Part shown: piece by piece, positions 38,746 to 51,375 of the stretch | Numbering within the stretch: position 1 is the first letter of the stretch | Layout of the letters: every line of letters starts with the position of its first letter | Assembly (NCBI RefSeq): GCF_040807025.1 | Contig: NC_090982.1 | Coordinates: 85,251,463 to 85,315,462 of the forward strand | Direction: 5' to 3' | DNA: 64,000 nt | Source: Struthio camelus | Taxonomy: Eukaryota > Chordata > Aves > Struthioniformes > Struthionidae | Made by a program: the position numbers and the translations under genes | Notes under the pieces: generated by a model | Told to the model about the DNA's origin: nothing | Databases searched by the model: none | Seen by the model: only the letters and a program-made list of their open reading frames with translations

Positions 38746-41700
38746 TAGCTCCCTGACATGGTATTTGAGATGTTACAAGGACATCGTTTCTGCCTTTACA
38801 TAATGAATACAAGTCTGTTGCAAAAACATAAAAGCTAAATCTGGTGGAAGGGTTTAAGGCAAGCTTTGCCATTTTTTTTGGGAATCAAAAGATGCAGCTG
38901 CCCTCTGTGTGTAGTGTTACCCTGTGTCGAATATAACCATAAATTTCTCCTTAGATAACACGGTTGATAGGTGCTTGTGCCCTTGCAGCACAGAGATTCA
39001 CACAATTCTGCCTGTGTGAATCCTCAAGTGGTCCTGGTGCATGATATTATCATAATACAAAGCCTTGAAGGACCTTGATTTGGGTGCAATAATTAGTGTT
39101 AAATTTTGCCTATGAAGCTCAACTTGCCTCTGACACACAAGAGAAAAAAGCCCCGTTGGAGTTAAAGAAAACAGAAAAATTGTCTGGAAGGTTCTTTCCA
39201 GCATATGTCTATAATTTCAATCAGAAGTGCAAACCTCCTGGTTTGAACTCAATAGCCCAGGTTTTGCGAGTGCTGTAACCAGAGTAGCCGCTTACCCAGG
39301 TCCCGGGTGGATTTTGCAATCCACCAAACTTGACGTTACAGGTGACTCCCCTGTCTGGGAGTGAGAGAGGCAGGGAACATCAGTCTGAACTCTGTCCACC
39401 CTTGAGAAACACAGTGGGCACCTGCCTTGAGCAGGCTTGAGTCCAGGCATCATTCTGCCCAAGAAAATTGTCCACCACAAATCCTAGTCACTGCACTGAT
39501 AGGACCTGGCAGTTACAATGTTCTAGTTGTAAAACTGCCTTTTCCTGGTAAGGCTCAGAGCAGTGACAACCCGTGTGCTAGCGCTGCTTATCTCTGATTA
39601 TCAGGTCCTGGCTGCTATCTTCTCATCCTTCAGCTGATGTTCCTGCTATTTCTCTTCCAGTTGATCCAGAGGAAAAAAATATGTAGTTTCTCACCTACTG
39701 TGCATCAGTGTGAGACAGTTGATTGTCAGCCTACCCATGAAACTGTCTAGACGCTGTGATGTGCTGTCAAATGCACAAATTTAACAAAATGATAGGGGAG
39801 AATGTTTTCCCTATGAATCCTCTTTCAATCATCATTCTCAGAGGTTATTTGTGTCTGTGGCAGGTACAACATTTTCAGATGAAGACATGATTTGATTAAT
39901 CAACTCTGCCTCTTTAAGATGTTCTAGGTTTTTTCCGAAGACCACCCATGACATAAGCTGAGGCTTACATAAATTCTCCAAGCCCTACATGCTGTAGTTA
40001 CAGGTAGTTTGCAGTTATTTAAGTGGTAATGTCAGTAGATAATGGTCTCCTGCTGCTAGATAAAGCCAGAAGAAAAGCCAAGACATTTTACGCCTGGCTT
40101 AATTTAAAAGTGAAGGCTAGTTGCTTGGAAAAACAGCTGTTTTGAAAGACACCATCAGTTTTTCTTCTTAGGTTGTTTCTCCCAGCAAAATGGTGAGGAA
40201 CTAAAAGGAGAAAGAGAACCATCAGAAACGGTCCTAGGATCATTTACAATTCCAAAAAGACAAGATTGTCGGCGTGAAGGAATCTTGCCCTTTCCTTCTT
40301 GCCCTCCTGATATTCTGCTCTTTTAGGAGCATGATGACGTAACAGCAGCTGATGTGACTGAAGTCCCTGACATGGCCCAATTAGAGTCTCAGCTGGAAAT
40401 GTTGGCGAGGGCATCAGGCTGTGCGGGAGAGGCATTTCCTGGAAGCTCTCTGTCCTTGGAGAGATGGGAACTGTGTCGCAGGGCCATCAGCTGGGGCAGA
40501 AGAGCTGGGGCATCAGCCTAGAGCAGGGAGAGCAGAGAAACGGGACCAACCTCTCTGGCCATGCCATTGTACTTACAGCCCCAGAAAAGAATATTTGGAA
40601 CATATTTTTGCTCTGCAAGGTGTCCACATAAAGGCATTTGCATGGTTTGATGGGCTAGATCTCCAGTGTCTTTTGAGGGACTGCCCTGAGGCTGCCTCCA
40701 ACACCAGCCCCTTATCCCTGCAGACTGTGGTGGTAGGGTGCACTTCACCAAATATTAGATTTCTGAAAGTTAGATGTCCAAGCGTAAGTTAGTCATCCGA
40801 AACTTTCCCTTCAGTCAACAGGGAAAAACAGGCATCTCCAGAGGACGGTATATCTGGCCTATTTTAGAGCTCACTTTCGGACGAGATGAATAACCCTCTG
40901 GAGTTCCTATTTCTCTGCATTGACCATACCACTGTTGGTTTCTTCTTCATGCAGTGCCGCGGGCAGATCCCGTAGGTGATTGCATGCCAGCCTCCCAGCG
41001 CTCTCACTGCAGCCATACCTGTGCAGAGCAGTGCATGGTATACGCACCACGCCAGCTGGCCGCAGCTGGGGACGCTGGCCAGCTTGGAATGGGCAACGCC
41101 CAGAGTACTAGACTTTCAGCTTTCAAAACAGGGCGGGCACATGAAAAATGTTGTTGCAAATGGTCCCTGGCTTGACCTAAATCCCAAACCATGCCCAAGA
41201 CCTGTCTGGGAGAGTGCAGCTGGTCCTGGGCCAACCCGTTGATAGGGAGCGTTCCGGCTGAAGAGCACGGACAAGGGAGCTGCGGCGCGTTGGACTGTTC
41301 CCTGGGACTTCCTATTGGCGTCTATAGGTACTCTAGGATCAGACTAAGCAGTCCTACAGGCTTTGGCATCCTGTCTTTCTGCTTGCCTTCTGCAAATCCA
41401 AGCAAATCTGACATCCTTCTTAGAGCAATTTGAAGTTATCCTTCATCCAACCAAAATGTACGGAAGAGGAGTAGCTTAATGGGCTGGGGCACAAACTGGG
41501 AGAGCTAGGGATTTTTGTAGTTATATCTGTGGTGGGCTGTCCACGCCAGGTTTTTTTACAAACTGGGAAGAGAGCTTGCTATTCCAACCATGTTTGGCAA
41601 AATCACAAAGTCAAACCTCAGTTCTCCTAAGGCAGACAGGCACTGCATAGTAGACTGAAGAATTAAAATACAGATCTATTGACTACTGGGATGTCGATCT

Positions 41701-42120
41701 AGCATGTAAACCTCTGGTGTAACAGTGTAGCGCCAAAATGAGCTCGTAAAACTGTATGACGTGCTCAAGGACAGAGTTTGGTGCAGGAGCCGTGGAATTC
41801 CCTTCCCCGTTGCTCTTGCACCTCACTGCTTGCCAGTTGTCTGACTTTGCCTCCCATTCTTCATCCAACAAGTTCCAGCTTTTTAAACTATTGTACATTC
41901 TCATGACAGGCTGTTCAGGAAAAGAGAGGACTAAGAAACACTGGGGAAATTTCTTCACTTTTTGCTATTTATATTTACCCAGCTTAATATCTGCATGTCA
42001 GGTATGCCCCTGTAGGACTGCATAGGGGTCCTGTGAGAGGACTTCTGATTCCTTTCTTCTTATATTCTGCTTCACCTCGTGCAAGACGGAGGAGCCGAAC
42101 TGAGGTTGCAGCTTGTGTAT

Positions 42121-42330
42121 GCCCCCCTTCACAAAGAGCCAGTAATTGTTAAATAAATTATATGCTCTTGTGTCCGCATGCTAATAACTCTAATCCTACC
42201 TCCAACTACCAGGTTTAGAAATGTGATTAGGGAGGATTATGCCTCACCTAATGCCTAATCGCTTATCTGTTCTTAACTGGCCTTTTATTTCCACACACAC
42301 AGCATAAAGAATTTAACCAAACATCTTGCA
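42121..42330. promoter_or_regulatory. Candidate conserved non-coding element with clustered homeodomain-type sites
   Basis: Within 130 bp there are TAATTG (42143), TAATCC (42191), GATTAG (42225), GGATTA (42234), TAATC (42256) and a GATA-type TTATC (42263). No repeat is recognised and open frames are short. Such clustering resembles developmental enhancers, but conservation was not measured. Confidence 0.35.
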
Positions 42331-45300
42331 CACAGAGAAAATGCCAAGTGAGTTAAAAATCAGTTGAGGGAGAGTAGGTAACAGCTAGAAACCAGACGTG
42401 ACTGAGCACTGAAACATTAACCAGTGCGGTTATGACTCCTAGCAGCACCCAACCACTCCCTCTGCACCCTGACCACTTAAACAGCTAGAAAGCCAAAAGG
42501 GCTGGAGTTGGATCTCCCACTGGACTTTTTTATTTTTATTTTTTGCAAGTGAAGCATATTTTTTCATACAATTCTTGCTTTTATTTTGTGTGGATGCCTT
42601 CTCCAGCAATGCTAATGGGCAGGTTGGTAATGGCCACAGTTTAGGAGCTGCCTAAACACCGTCCCCCACAGCCTGGTCTCTGCAGGCAAGAGTGTGTTAA
42701 CTCCTCGCTCCCTGTCTCAAGGTGATATCCTAGTGCCAGCACGTGGAAATTACTGTGAAGTGAAACCTCACTATCCCAAAATATTTTGCAGGTTTAACAT
42801 GAGCAAGCAGAATCAGGTGATATGACATTTTTCCCTGGATTGTATAAATTGTACTGAACTCACCGGCGACTCCACCTTCTCCAGCGTCCACTTCACATGG
42901 CCACCCGGAGATGTAACACCTCTTCCCCTAATGATGGCAAAGAGAGACAGGCAGCCCTTTGGGGAGTTTGCCAAGTACCAAAATGACAAAAATATGTTAG
43001 TATGACAATTAGTAGAAACAGGGTCTGGAGACCGTCTTCCAACAAATGAAAGACCATGTCCTTTCCGACTCTAAGTTGGCACAAGTCTACTGGCAGAGCT
43101 GCTCCAGTTGACTGGCTGTGGCTTAGCCTGTATTTCTTGGAGCGCCAGGTACACCTGTTCCCTCCTTTCTTTTCCACTTCCATCACACCCAGCAACAGTT
43201 CTTGGCCAGGCAGGGCCAAAGGGACGGAGCAATAGGACACAGGGGTTATATTTCAGTTCCAGTAGCAGCAATCCAAACAAGGAGGTTTGTCAAGTCTGTG
43301 TAAAGGTTTCAGTTTAAAAAAAAAAGGCACTTTTTCAAATGGTTGTTGTTTTTTATTACAATAACACTAAATCTTTATCATTTGCTTCAGAGCTGGCAGT
43401 TACAGCACTGTGTGGGAGTACGATTCCCACGTGACTGGGGAATCTGAGAGGATATGTTGCTGTTGGTTTTTCTACAAAGGTTGCTAGCAGGCAAACAGGT
43501 GACCATATTTAGGAGAGAAGGAAGGAAAATACTTTTGCCAGAGAACTGAGATTATGTTCTGCACATGGGCATAGATGCAAATCAAAGCACGATAAGGGAG
43601 AAATACCCAAGGGTTTATCAATTCTGGATTAGAAAGAGGATTTCGGTCATGTACTTCAAATCTCTAATCTTGAGTGAGCAAGTAATCTAAATCCACCTAA
43701 TAATGGTGAATGAAATTATAGTTTAGCTAAGTAATTACTGCCTTTTTTCCTTTATATCATTCAGGATAGGTTTATCTTTTAACGACTTTCATTGGAACAT
43801 TATTTTAAATTGCAATGCTTTTAGCTGTCTCTTCTCTTGGTTGATCAAAATCACAATTGGCCTCTACTTTTAGTTTTCAGTGCTGAAAAACTCACTGTGC
43901 AGCGGGGTGACCCAAATCACTTTCATGCTAGACCTCAATTTGTGAATTTAGCATCTTGGCCACCTCAGAGGGTTTCAGGCGAATGCTAAATATTGAAGCA
44001 GCTGGCTCAGATGAACACAGGTTGATTGTGGTAGGGACAGTGGCCAGCTACCTTTGTTATGAGCACCCCTAGACAAGTCTGTTCTAATAACATTTAGTCC
44101 AGAGAAATTTTTAAAGCAGTTTTTGTGAGGTAGCGCATAGGAAATCCAGCTATGGACAAATGCAACATAGAGTAAAAGCTAGAAGATGCTACTCTATTGG
44201 TTAAGCATAGGGCTAAGCTCAGGCTTTCTCATGCTTAGGCACAAACCTAGACCCAAATTCTGGAGCAACCAGGAGGGAAATCAGAGCATGTCTTAGGAGA
44301 GGCCCAAAATTCATATGACCTGGCTGGATTTGGTGAGGATGAGCCTGGCAGCAGATATCCTCAGTTCAGCTTTTTCTAACGACAGCATGGACAAGTTGCC
44401 AACATCCATAATGTCAAATAGAACAGGGCCAGGGACCATCTTCTGGCCCTGAGTTCAAGTCGGACAAAACTTGAACTGGCTGGACCAGTTTGGCTGGACC
44501 AAAATTATGCTCTTGGCACTGAGTCAACATGAAGCTCTTGTTGCTATAAAACATAATATTTGTGGGGAGTTTCTCAGTGCCTGCAATAACACTGGGGTTT
44601 TGTTGCAACCTACCAGACTGAGACTACATGCTGGGGTGAGTTAGGAGGGCAGACAGGAAGCCTCTGAGGGTGCAAAGCATGGTAGGAAAGCACTGGAAGT
44701 CTGTAAATAGCAGCAGGACCCAAATTTGGTGCAGCATCATCCATGCCTTTTAGGAATCACCTCTGGAGTGTGCTGTCCCTGAAGCCATGCCTGAATATTG
44801 TCTTGGAGGTGCCACAGTCCCCAACTGTGCCAACAGTCCGGCAGTGAGGACAATCATAGGTCCAGTGCTTGGCCTTGCTTCTTGGCCCTCTAGCCAGCAG
44901 TGTGGACACGGTTTTTGAGCCTAAGCTACTGCCGAGCCAGCAGCATGGACAGCTTCCAGGTGGGACGCAGAGCGCACCGCATCCCAGCCTCACAGTGTAG
45001 GTGCAATGTGCATGCGGCCACCTCATTGGTCATCGGTGGCAGGGACTGCAACCCTCTCTTCGCTCATGCAACACAGATGGGTTTAGTCCTCTCAACCCCT
45101 CGCATAACCTGCATTAGCACAAAGGGCCTTGGATGGACATGGGTAAGTGGAAGCATTAGTAGACCTATCCCATGGCTGAGAAGTAGACAAAGGGGAGAAA
45201 CAGGCCTAGGCTTTGCCAGGGAACACATGAGCCTGAGTCAGCGTATAGCAGAATGAGGCTTGTAAATGATTTTTCAGGCTGGGGGATAATTAAAAAAAAA

Positions 45301-46424
45301 AATCATAACCCCGAGAAGTGATGACTCAAAGGGTGTGCTGGGGCACGATGCCTCCTATGGCCAATGCCTGCAAGGGAATGTCCTCCCTACACCAAAATCT
45401 AACCCCGTGCTCGGTGAGCATACTCGCCTTCCTGCTAGGCTCTGTGTAATCCACAATCTACAGAGACAAGGAGCACTGGAGATTTTTTTCCCTTCTGCCT
45501 ACATTGATCCATGCCTCTGCGTGCCTTCCTGAACCCTTCCCAGCTCCGGGCAGGATGCAAATGCTGGTGCTCAGCTCCAGCACTAGCCTGAGGCATGCGA
45601 GAGCACAGTTGGGTCAGTATACGACCCAGACCATCCTCCAGTTTCCACATCTGCCATCTGGCTCTCGGAAAGTTATGACCTATCATTTTCTAACCAACAT
45701 AACCCTGTCTTGGCTGCGCTTGTAGCCAGGGAAAGGGTAATTATTGGGCAGGAAGGGTAAAGTAAGAGGGAGTTAGAAATGCTGAAGGAAAACAGGCTGA
45801 GAAGAAGAAGAAGAATGGCATGCATGAGGTTAGGAGATTTGAGAGATGCACAGTTAAGAGTTTGCTGTTCAGGTCCTGACACATGTTAAACTCTTGCTTC
45901 ACAGAGCTGCTTTAACAGGACAGCAAAATATTCTCCTGGTAGAAGCAATGCCCTGATTTTGAAGTCTTCCTGTCTACAAAAGATGAAAAAGATGAGTTTC
46001 ATGGACATGTCAGGAATACAAGAGAAGCCCAGCACTAACACTTCAGCAGCTGACAAATTACCTCTTCTGTCCCAGGAAGTATCCAGGACGAGCTGGGGAC
46101 CATCTCACCCCCCACTTAGCAGGCTGTCTGACGGCTCTCAGCACAGAGCAAGGTAAAATGATGTCTACTATTTGGCAACTTCTGCCAGTGAAAATTACTT
46201 ACCCAGCAGCCTCCATCTCTGGGTGTCTGGTCATAAATGAACTGCAGGTCGCTTTTTAGTTATCAGACTTTTTTCCTCCTCTCTGCCTCTGTGACACCTG
46301 AAAATTCAACTGCTGGATGAACACTGACCTGCAAATTGGAGGCAGGGGATGACAAGGGGAGAACAGGCTTGTGCCTTCCTTGCTCCTCCAAGGAAGGAAA
46401 GAAAGATCTAAGGATTTTGTACTT

Positions 46425-46440
46425 AAAAAAAAAAAAAAAA
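46425..46440. repeat. A16 homopolymer
   Basis: Sixteen consecutive A in intergenic DNA. The flanks were not recognised as a retroposed sequence. Confidence 0.9.
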
Positions 46441-47631
46441 TTAAACAGTGAAGAGATTCTTTTTGGCTCCATTCTTTGTGCAGGCTGTATCTTGGATGTG
46501 AAGATGGGTTTTGCCTGGTTTTGGTGGGCAATTGGCTGGATGCCTCTGAAATGAGGCACATTAGCTCTCTCAAGTCCCTGTGAGGGTGGGAGGTGGTTCC
46601 CACAAGCCTCCTGATGCTGTAGCCTTCCCAGCACAAGGCTCTGTGGGACAGGCATGGAGGGTTGCTGCCAGCTGGTACAGCAGGCCACCCACCTCTGCAG
46701 CTGAGATGGCGGGGTTATAGGGAAGGGCCCACAGGCAAGGTCTAATCCACAGTTGGTCTGGAGCAGCACTGGTGGTGGCCAGCCTGCTTTTCACCAGCAG
46801 GAAGATTGCTTTGCCCAGGTGAAGCTCACATCCTCTAAGTAGAAGAAGGTGAACCTGCAAAAACATTTTGAAATGGCTACTGCTGAATTTACACCTGGCC
46901 TTGCATTGAAAATGCTCCACTCTTGCTTTCTCCATACAAGTGTTTCTTGTGCAGGTCTGGCTGAGGGGTTTTGCACCTCCAGAGGTGGCTGCAACAGAGC
47001 TGACAGGCAGAGGCTGCAGGGCCAGAAACCTTTCCCAGAGTGTTTAATGAAAGAGCTCTTAATAGATAACCAAGGGAGTATGGGAGTGCAAAGTTGTCCC
47101 CGTCTTGCTGAGCCTGGTTTTGCTGCTGCAGTAACTAGATGATATTGTGCCAGTACTCCAGATGCCTGGGGATTTCCCAGGCCTGACCAAGCAGATTCAC
47201 TAAGGGCTCAGGAAAAGTTTCTAGCTTTTGAAATAACGTCACGGCAAGGCAGAACGCCTTGCCAAATCACTGCCAAATCAGGCAGCTGAATCCCACTTTA
47301 GGTGCCTACATCCAAAATCCAGCCCCTGAAAATCCATGTTCAGCCACAGCTAAACTGGAGGTCATGACATCTGCAAGGCCCTCGCTCTGCGTAAGCGGAG
47401 CTCTCGCAAGAGCCAGGTAGCTGTTACTGCTGAGACCCACCTTAATCATGCATGTGGTTGGCAGCTAGCGTCTTCTTCGTGCCCAAGTCCTGCTGGATTT
47501 GCTGAACAGAGAGGGCCTTTACCAGTGCTGCTCCTGCAGCCAGGCCCTCTGCATGGTCTAGGAGAGCATGTGCTGGAGTCTGTCTGAACCGCCCAAATCA
47601 CTGCAGTGGCATCATGTTTTCCCTACCGCCA

Positions 47632-47850
47632 CCACTTGGCATTTGTCAAGCCTGAGTTTCATCTGCCATCCTGTGGCCTGCTCACTCCATGCCGTGAGCC
47701 CTCTGCTGCTTTTTGCATTCAGCTATCCTGAAAAATATGTTTCATCTGCAAATGCCTGTCCCCCTATTTTTCCCTTTCTGAAGTGATTTCTGCATACGTT
47801 TAATAGCGCAGGATCCCACTGAGATCTGCTAGGAGACTCTGCTGGTCATC
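47632..47850 (+). repeat. Ancient amniote interspersed repeat fragment (CR1/L3-like, diverged)
   Basis: The motif order 'acttggcatttgtcaagcc', 'tgagtttcatctgccatcctgt', 'tatgtttcatctgcaaatg', 'catacgtttaatagcgcaggatccca' matches a familiar old repeat of reptiles and birds, in which the corresponding blocks encode nothing. Recognised by eye; family uncertain. Confidence 0.55.
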
Positions 47851-47959
47851 TCCTTTGAGACTGGCAGACCTGGGCCATTGCTCTGTGGCTAGGATTTTCA
47901 AGGGCACCTTGGGCTTCTGAGAAGGCAGAATTTGGTCACACATTTTTTCATAGTCTGCC

Positions 47960-48050
47960 TTTTTAACCTCAGTTTGCTACCGTAGTTCTGTCATCTGTAA
48001 AATGGAGGTAGTAATGCTGGTGTTACGTGTAAAGGATCTATCCAGCATTG
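47960..48050 (+). repeat. MIR-like SINE 3' fragment
   Basis: 'ttaacctcagtttgctac' is followed by 'catctgtaaaatggaggtagtaatg', the conserved 3' half of a MIR-family SINE, with a short insertion between them. Confidence 0.6.
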
Positions 48051-49229
48051 CTCTGTCAGTGTCTCTCCAAGGCAGAAGGATTTATAGACCTATTTCCTCA
48101 GTCAAACAAAATAAATGGATTTCTTTTTCTCCCAAGACATAATAGTTTCCACTGAGAATGCCAGTGTCCCCCACAACTGCCCTTCCTTTGATTAGAAGAG
48201 CGCTATGATAGAACATTTCTGTTCAGCCTGACCATGTGTTTTACCTTCTCACTAATCGAAAACACTCCTGTTATTCCTCTCTCACGCTGGCACAGTCTCC
48301 CATCCCAGCTTTCCTTTGAAGTCACAGTTTCTGACTTTCACTATCTGCTTTTCCCTCTTTGTGAAAGAAGAGATCATCCAAGGGACACGAATATATGCAC
48401 ACTGAAAAGAACTCCAGCTCTGCTCCAGAGCATAAGCAGGCAAGACTGATAAACCAGTATCTGCCCTTCATTTTGGAGGCACAGCCTTACACAATGATCT
48501 GCTCACACACGCTTTTCATCACTGCCAGCCTGGGCAGGAGAGTGAGTGCCATGTGTAAAGCAGTTCAGGCTTTCAGGGGCTGAATAGGTCTCTAACAACA
48601 GATCCATCCTCTCTTTGTAAAATATTGCAGATATTGGGGATTTCTTGGGACCCAAAACCTTGGGTCTCATCTGAGCACAGGACTAGACGCTGAGTGCTGG
48701 AAAGCTAATCTTCATTGGGAGCTACGGCCTGGGGAGAAGTCGCTTTGGGAAAGAAACTGCCATTTTCTCATAATATTTAGGAGGGTTTTAGTCCATATTG
48801 TTCAGGGTATCCTTCTAAAACATCTCCTCCAGCTCAACTAGAAGTTATGGGTTTGATGCATGAACCCATCTGGCAGAGCAGAAATTAGCCAGCCGAACCG
48901 GTTGCCAAAGCTACCTCCACAGTGAGTGGAAAGGGGCACTTCCAGGGTATGTTTTATTCTGCCTTAGACATTTGCCAAAGGATGTATGAGGAATAGCCGA
49001 GGAATAACAATAGGAGTTTTTCCTTGGATGACCTCTCTCAACACTGCATACAGACAGAGCGTACATGCCAAACCTATAGGTGGCTCATGCCAGGTGAATT
49101 GCCTCCTCCCAAGGGAAATCCTGTGTTTTATGGTGTGCAAGAGCTGAGTAGAGGATCACAGTGACATGAAAGTCATGAACGCCAGCTACATGCAAGGGTT
49201 AATTTCGCTCCCTGGACAGAGAAGGAAGC

Positions 49230-49500
49230 AAAATCAGTCCTTCAAATTTCAAGGTTCTGGTGAATTTATGATATAAATTATTCATTGCCCTAAACAAAGA
49301 CATTCCCTTATCTACCTCATCTCTGCTTTCCTGAGCAATAAATATGGCTGCAATTATTTCTGGTGCAGAAGAGCCAATAAAATGAATTATCTCCCATAAA
49401 CCTTTCCTCCTGTATCCTATTTTAAGGGCAGCAACAAAAACACATTGCCGGAAGCTTGTTTCAGACATTCCCCAATGAATGAAGACGACGCTGGAGGACA
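49230..49500. promoter_or_regulatory. Candidate conserved non-coding element (AT-rich block)
   Basis: A compact AT-rich block in a GC-richer neighbourhood. It contains repeated ATTTAT/AATTATT and CCAATAAAATGAATTAT-type motifs and a CTTATC GATA-type site. It is part of a 237-codon minus-strand open frame without recognisable domains, which I regard as fortuitous. Enhancer function is only suggested by composition. Confidence 0.3.
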
Positions 49501-51244
49501 ATGTGCATACACAGATCCTCTTAAGCTTTGGTCCTGCACCAGCAAAGACAACCACAGATCCGTCTGGCTGTACCGGCTGAATTGAAGGCTTGCACAATTG
49601 AATTTTGTCTCTCACACAGGCAGGATGAGCGCTCATGTATTTGCAGTGCTGCAAAAGGGACTTGGCCCCACCCTGTGCCTGCATGTGCAAGGCATAACTG
49701 CCCGGATGGGTCCTGTGTCTACAGATCCACCACAGCACGAGGAAGAGGCGACGGCCCGGAGGTGAAGTCAGAGAGGTCCTCTGCTGACGCAGAAGACGGG
49801 CGAGGTTGGACAAAGGGACTTTTACTAAGCAGTACTCATTTTGCCACGGCATCAAGATGTGCTGCCTGAAATCTGGGTTAGTTTTGGTTTCTACACAGCA
49901 CGTAGAATTCATTTCCCTTTACTTTAAACATCTCGGTAATGAGATGCAACACACTTGGGCACATACAGTGAAGTAAGGTGAATTTATGGGTTGGTCTGCA
50001 CTAACAGTTACGTGTGAGGTCAAACCCATTTCCACGACCGAAACACATCCTTGTCTGCACGTCAGACCCTCTGCCCACACTCGGCAGGGAGACGCCAAAA
50101 GGGAGTCTGGGCAGCGTAGCTCATGCTTTCCCGGTAGGTCAGTGATACACGAATCCCTGGCCCATCCACTGCAGATATCCTGCGACTGGCCCTCCCTATG
50201 CGCCGTGCGGACGTGCTGGGACCAGTATACAGCCAGTTAACTGTAGCGATGTAGAGGGAGAGCTGGTGGCCGCAGGAGCTCATGCTCGCTCTCCAAGCCC
50301 ACAGTGCGAGGAACTGGACAGCAAGGGGGACAATTTTCTCTCCATACCACTTCCCTTCTGTCCCCTTATCCCCCAGTATTTTCTCCTTTCCAGGCTCCCA
50401 CAGCTCCTGCTGTCCCACCTGCCCCCCTTTCAGGTGTTATTACCACCTTACTCACCTCCCTAAATCACAGCATGTGTTCAGACTACAGGTCCTCACTATC
50501 AGCTGAGGTACAGGTTTTATACAAATTAACCATTCACACCTGGTTCTCATTTCTTCTTAATTGCCTTTTCCTACAGCTTCTTTGTCTCCTCCTTGTTTCA
50601 GCTTTTGCACCTTTCATGCTTTTCGATGCTTGGAGCCATTTCCCATGTCTCATCAGTTCAATATCCTCACTCCCTTTCAAATCTGTTCTCTAAAACCCTT
50701 CTTTCCTGCATCCTTTCAGGCTCATCTCCACCTTTATAAAATAAGAGCTTACACAGTAGAGCAACTACAGGGATTAAATGTCCCCAGGACGTTACAGTCT
50801 GTTCTTAGGACCACAGTGCTTTTCCCTTTGGAAGCCATTCCTGAATGGCTGAATTTGAAGTCCATTGACCTTAGCCTCCCATCCTGCCATGCTCTGGACA
50901 CATTAATTACACCATAACTGTATAACGGAAAATTTTTACCTGCCGGAAATGTTCCCCGGGCAGCCAGCATCCTTCAGGGCTAACAGTGGACGTGCACCTG
51001 AGAGCGCCGGTGGATCCCCACCGGCTAAGGCATGGCAAGACTTGCCTCACCCACGTGGAGCTGGGCTTCGCAGTGACATTAGCTCCCCCATCCCTCCCTC
51101 CCTGTCCCCGTTCACAAATCTCACCGCGTCCTTGGAGCAATTACGGCGCTAGCGGGGAAGCGTCATCCTGATCAATAGGGCTAATACGGGCTCTCACGCC
51201 GGGCTCCCTCAGCGGCGCGCAGCGGAGTCTCAGATTAAGCAGTA

Positions 51245-51375
51245 ATCCTCGCCACAGCCCGCAAAGATGGATAAAGTCATCATTTCCATTTTACAAATAG
51301 AGCAGCTAAGGCAGAAAGATTAACTGCCATCCCTCAAGGCTGCAAGGAGTTTGAGCCTTATTCCAGAGCTCAGAT
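51245..51375 (-). repeat. MIR-like SINE fragment (reverse orientation)
   Basis: 'catcatttccattttacaaatag' then 'gcagctaaggcagaaagattaactgcc', 'ctcaaggctgcaaggagtttgagcc' follow the reverse complement of the MIR 3' half and core. Confidence 0.6.

Noticed and set aside
46263..46769. Minus-strand 168-codon frame
   Set aside because: Runs through a poly-A/poly-T tract (Phe run) and has no recognisable domain.
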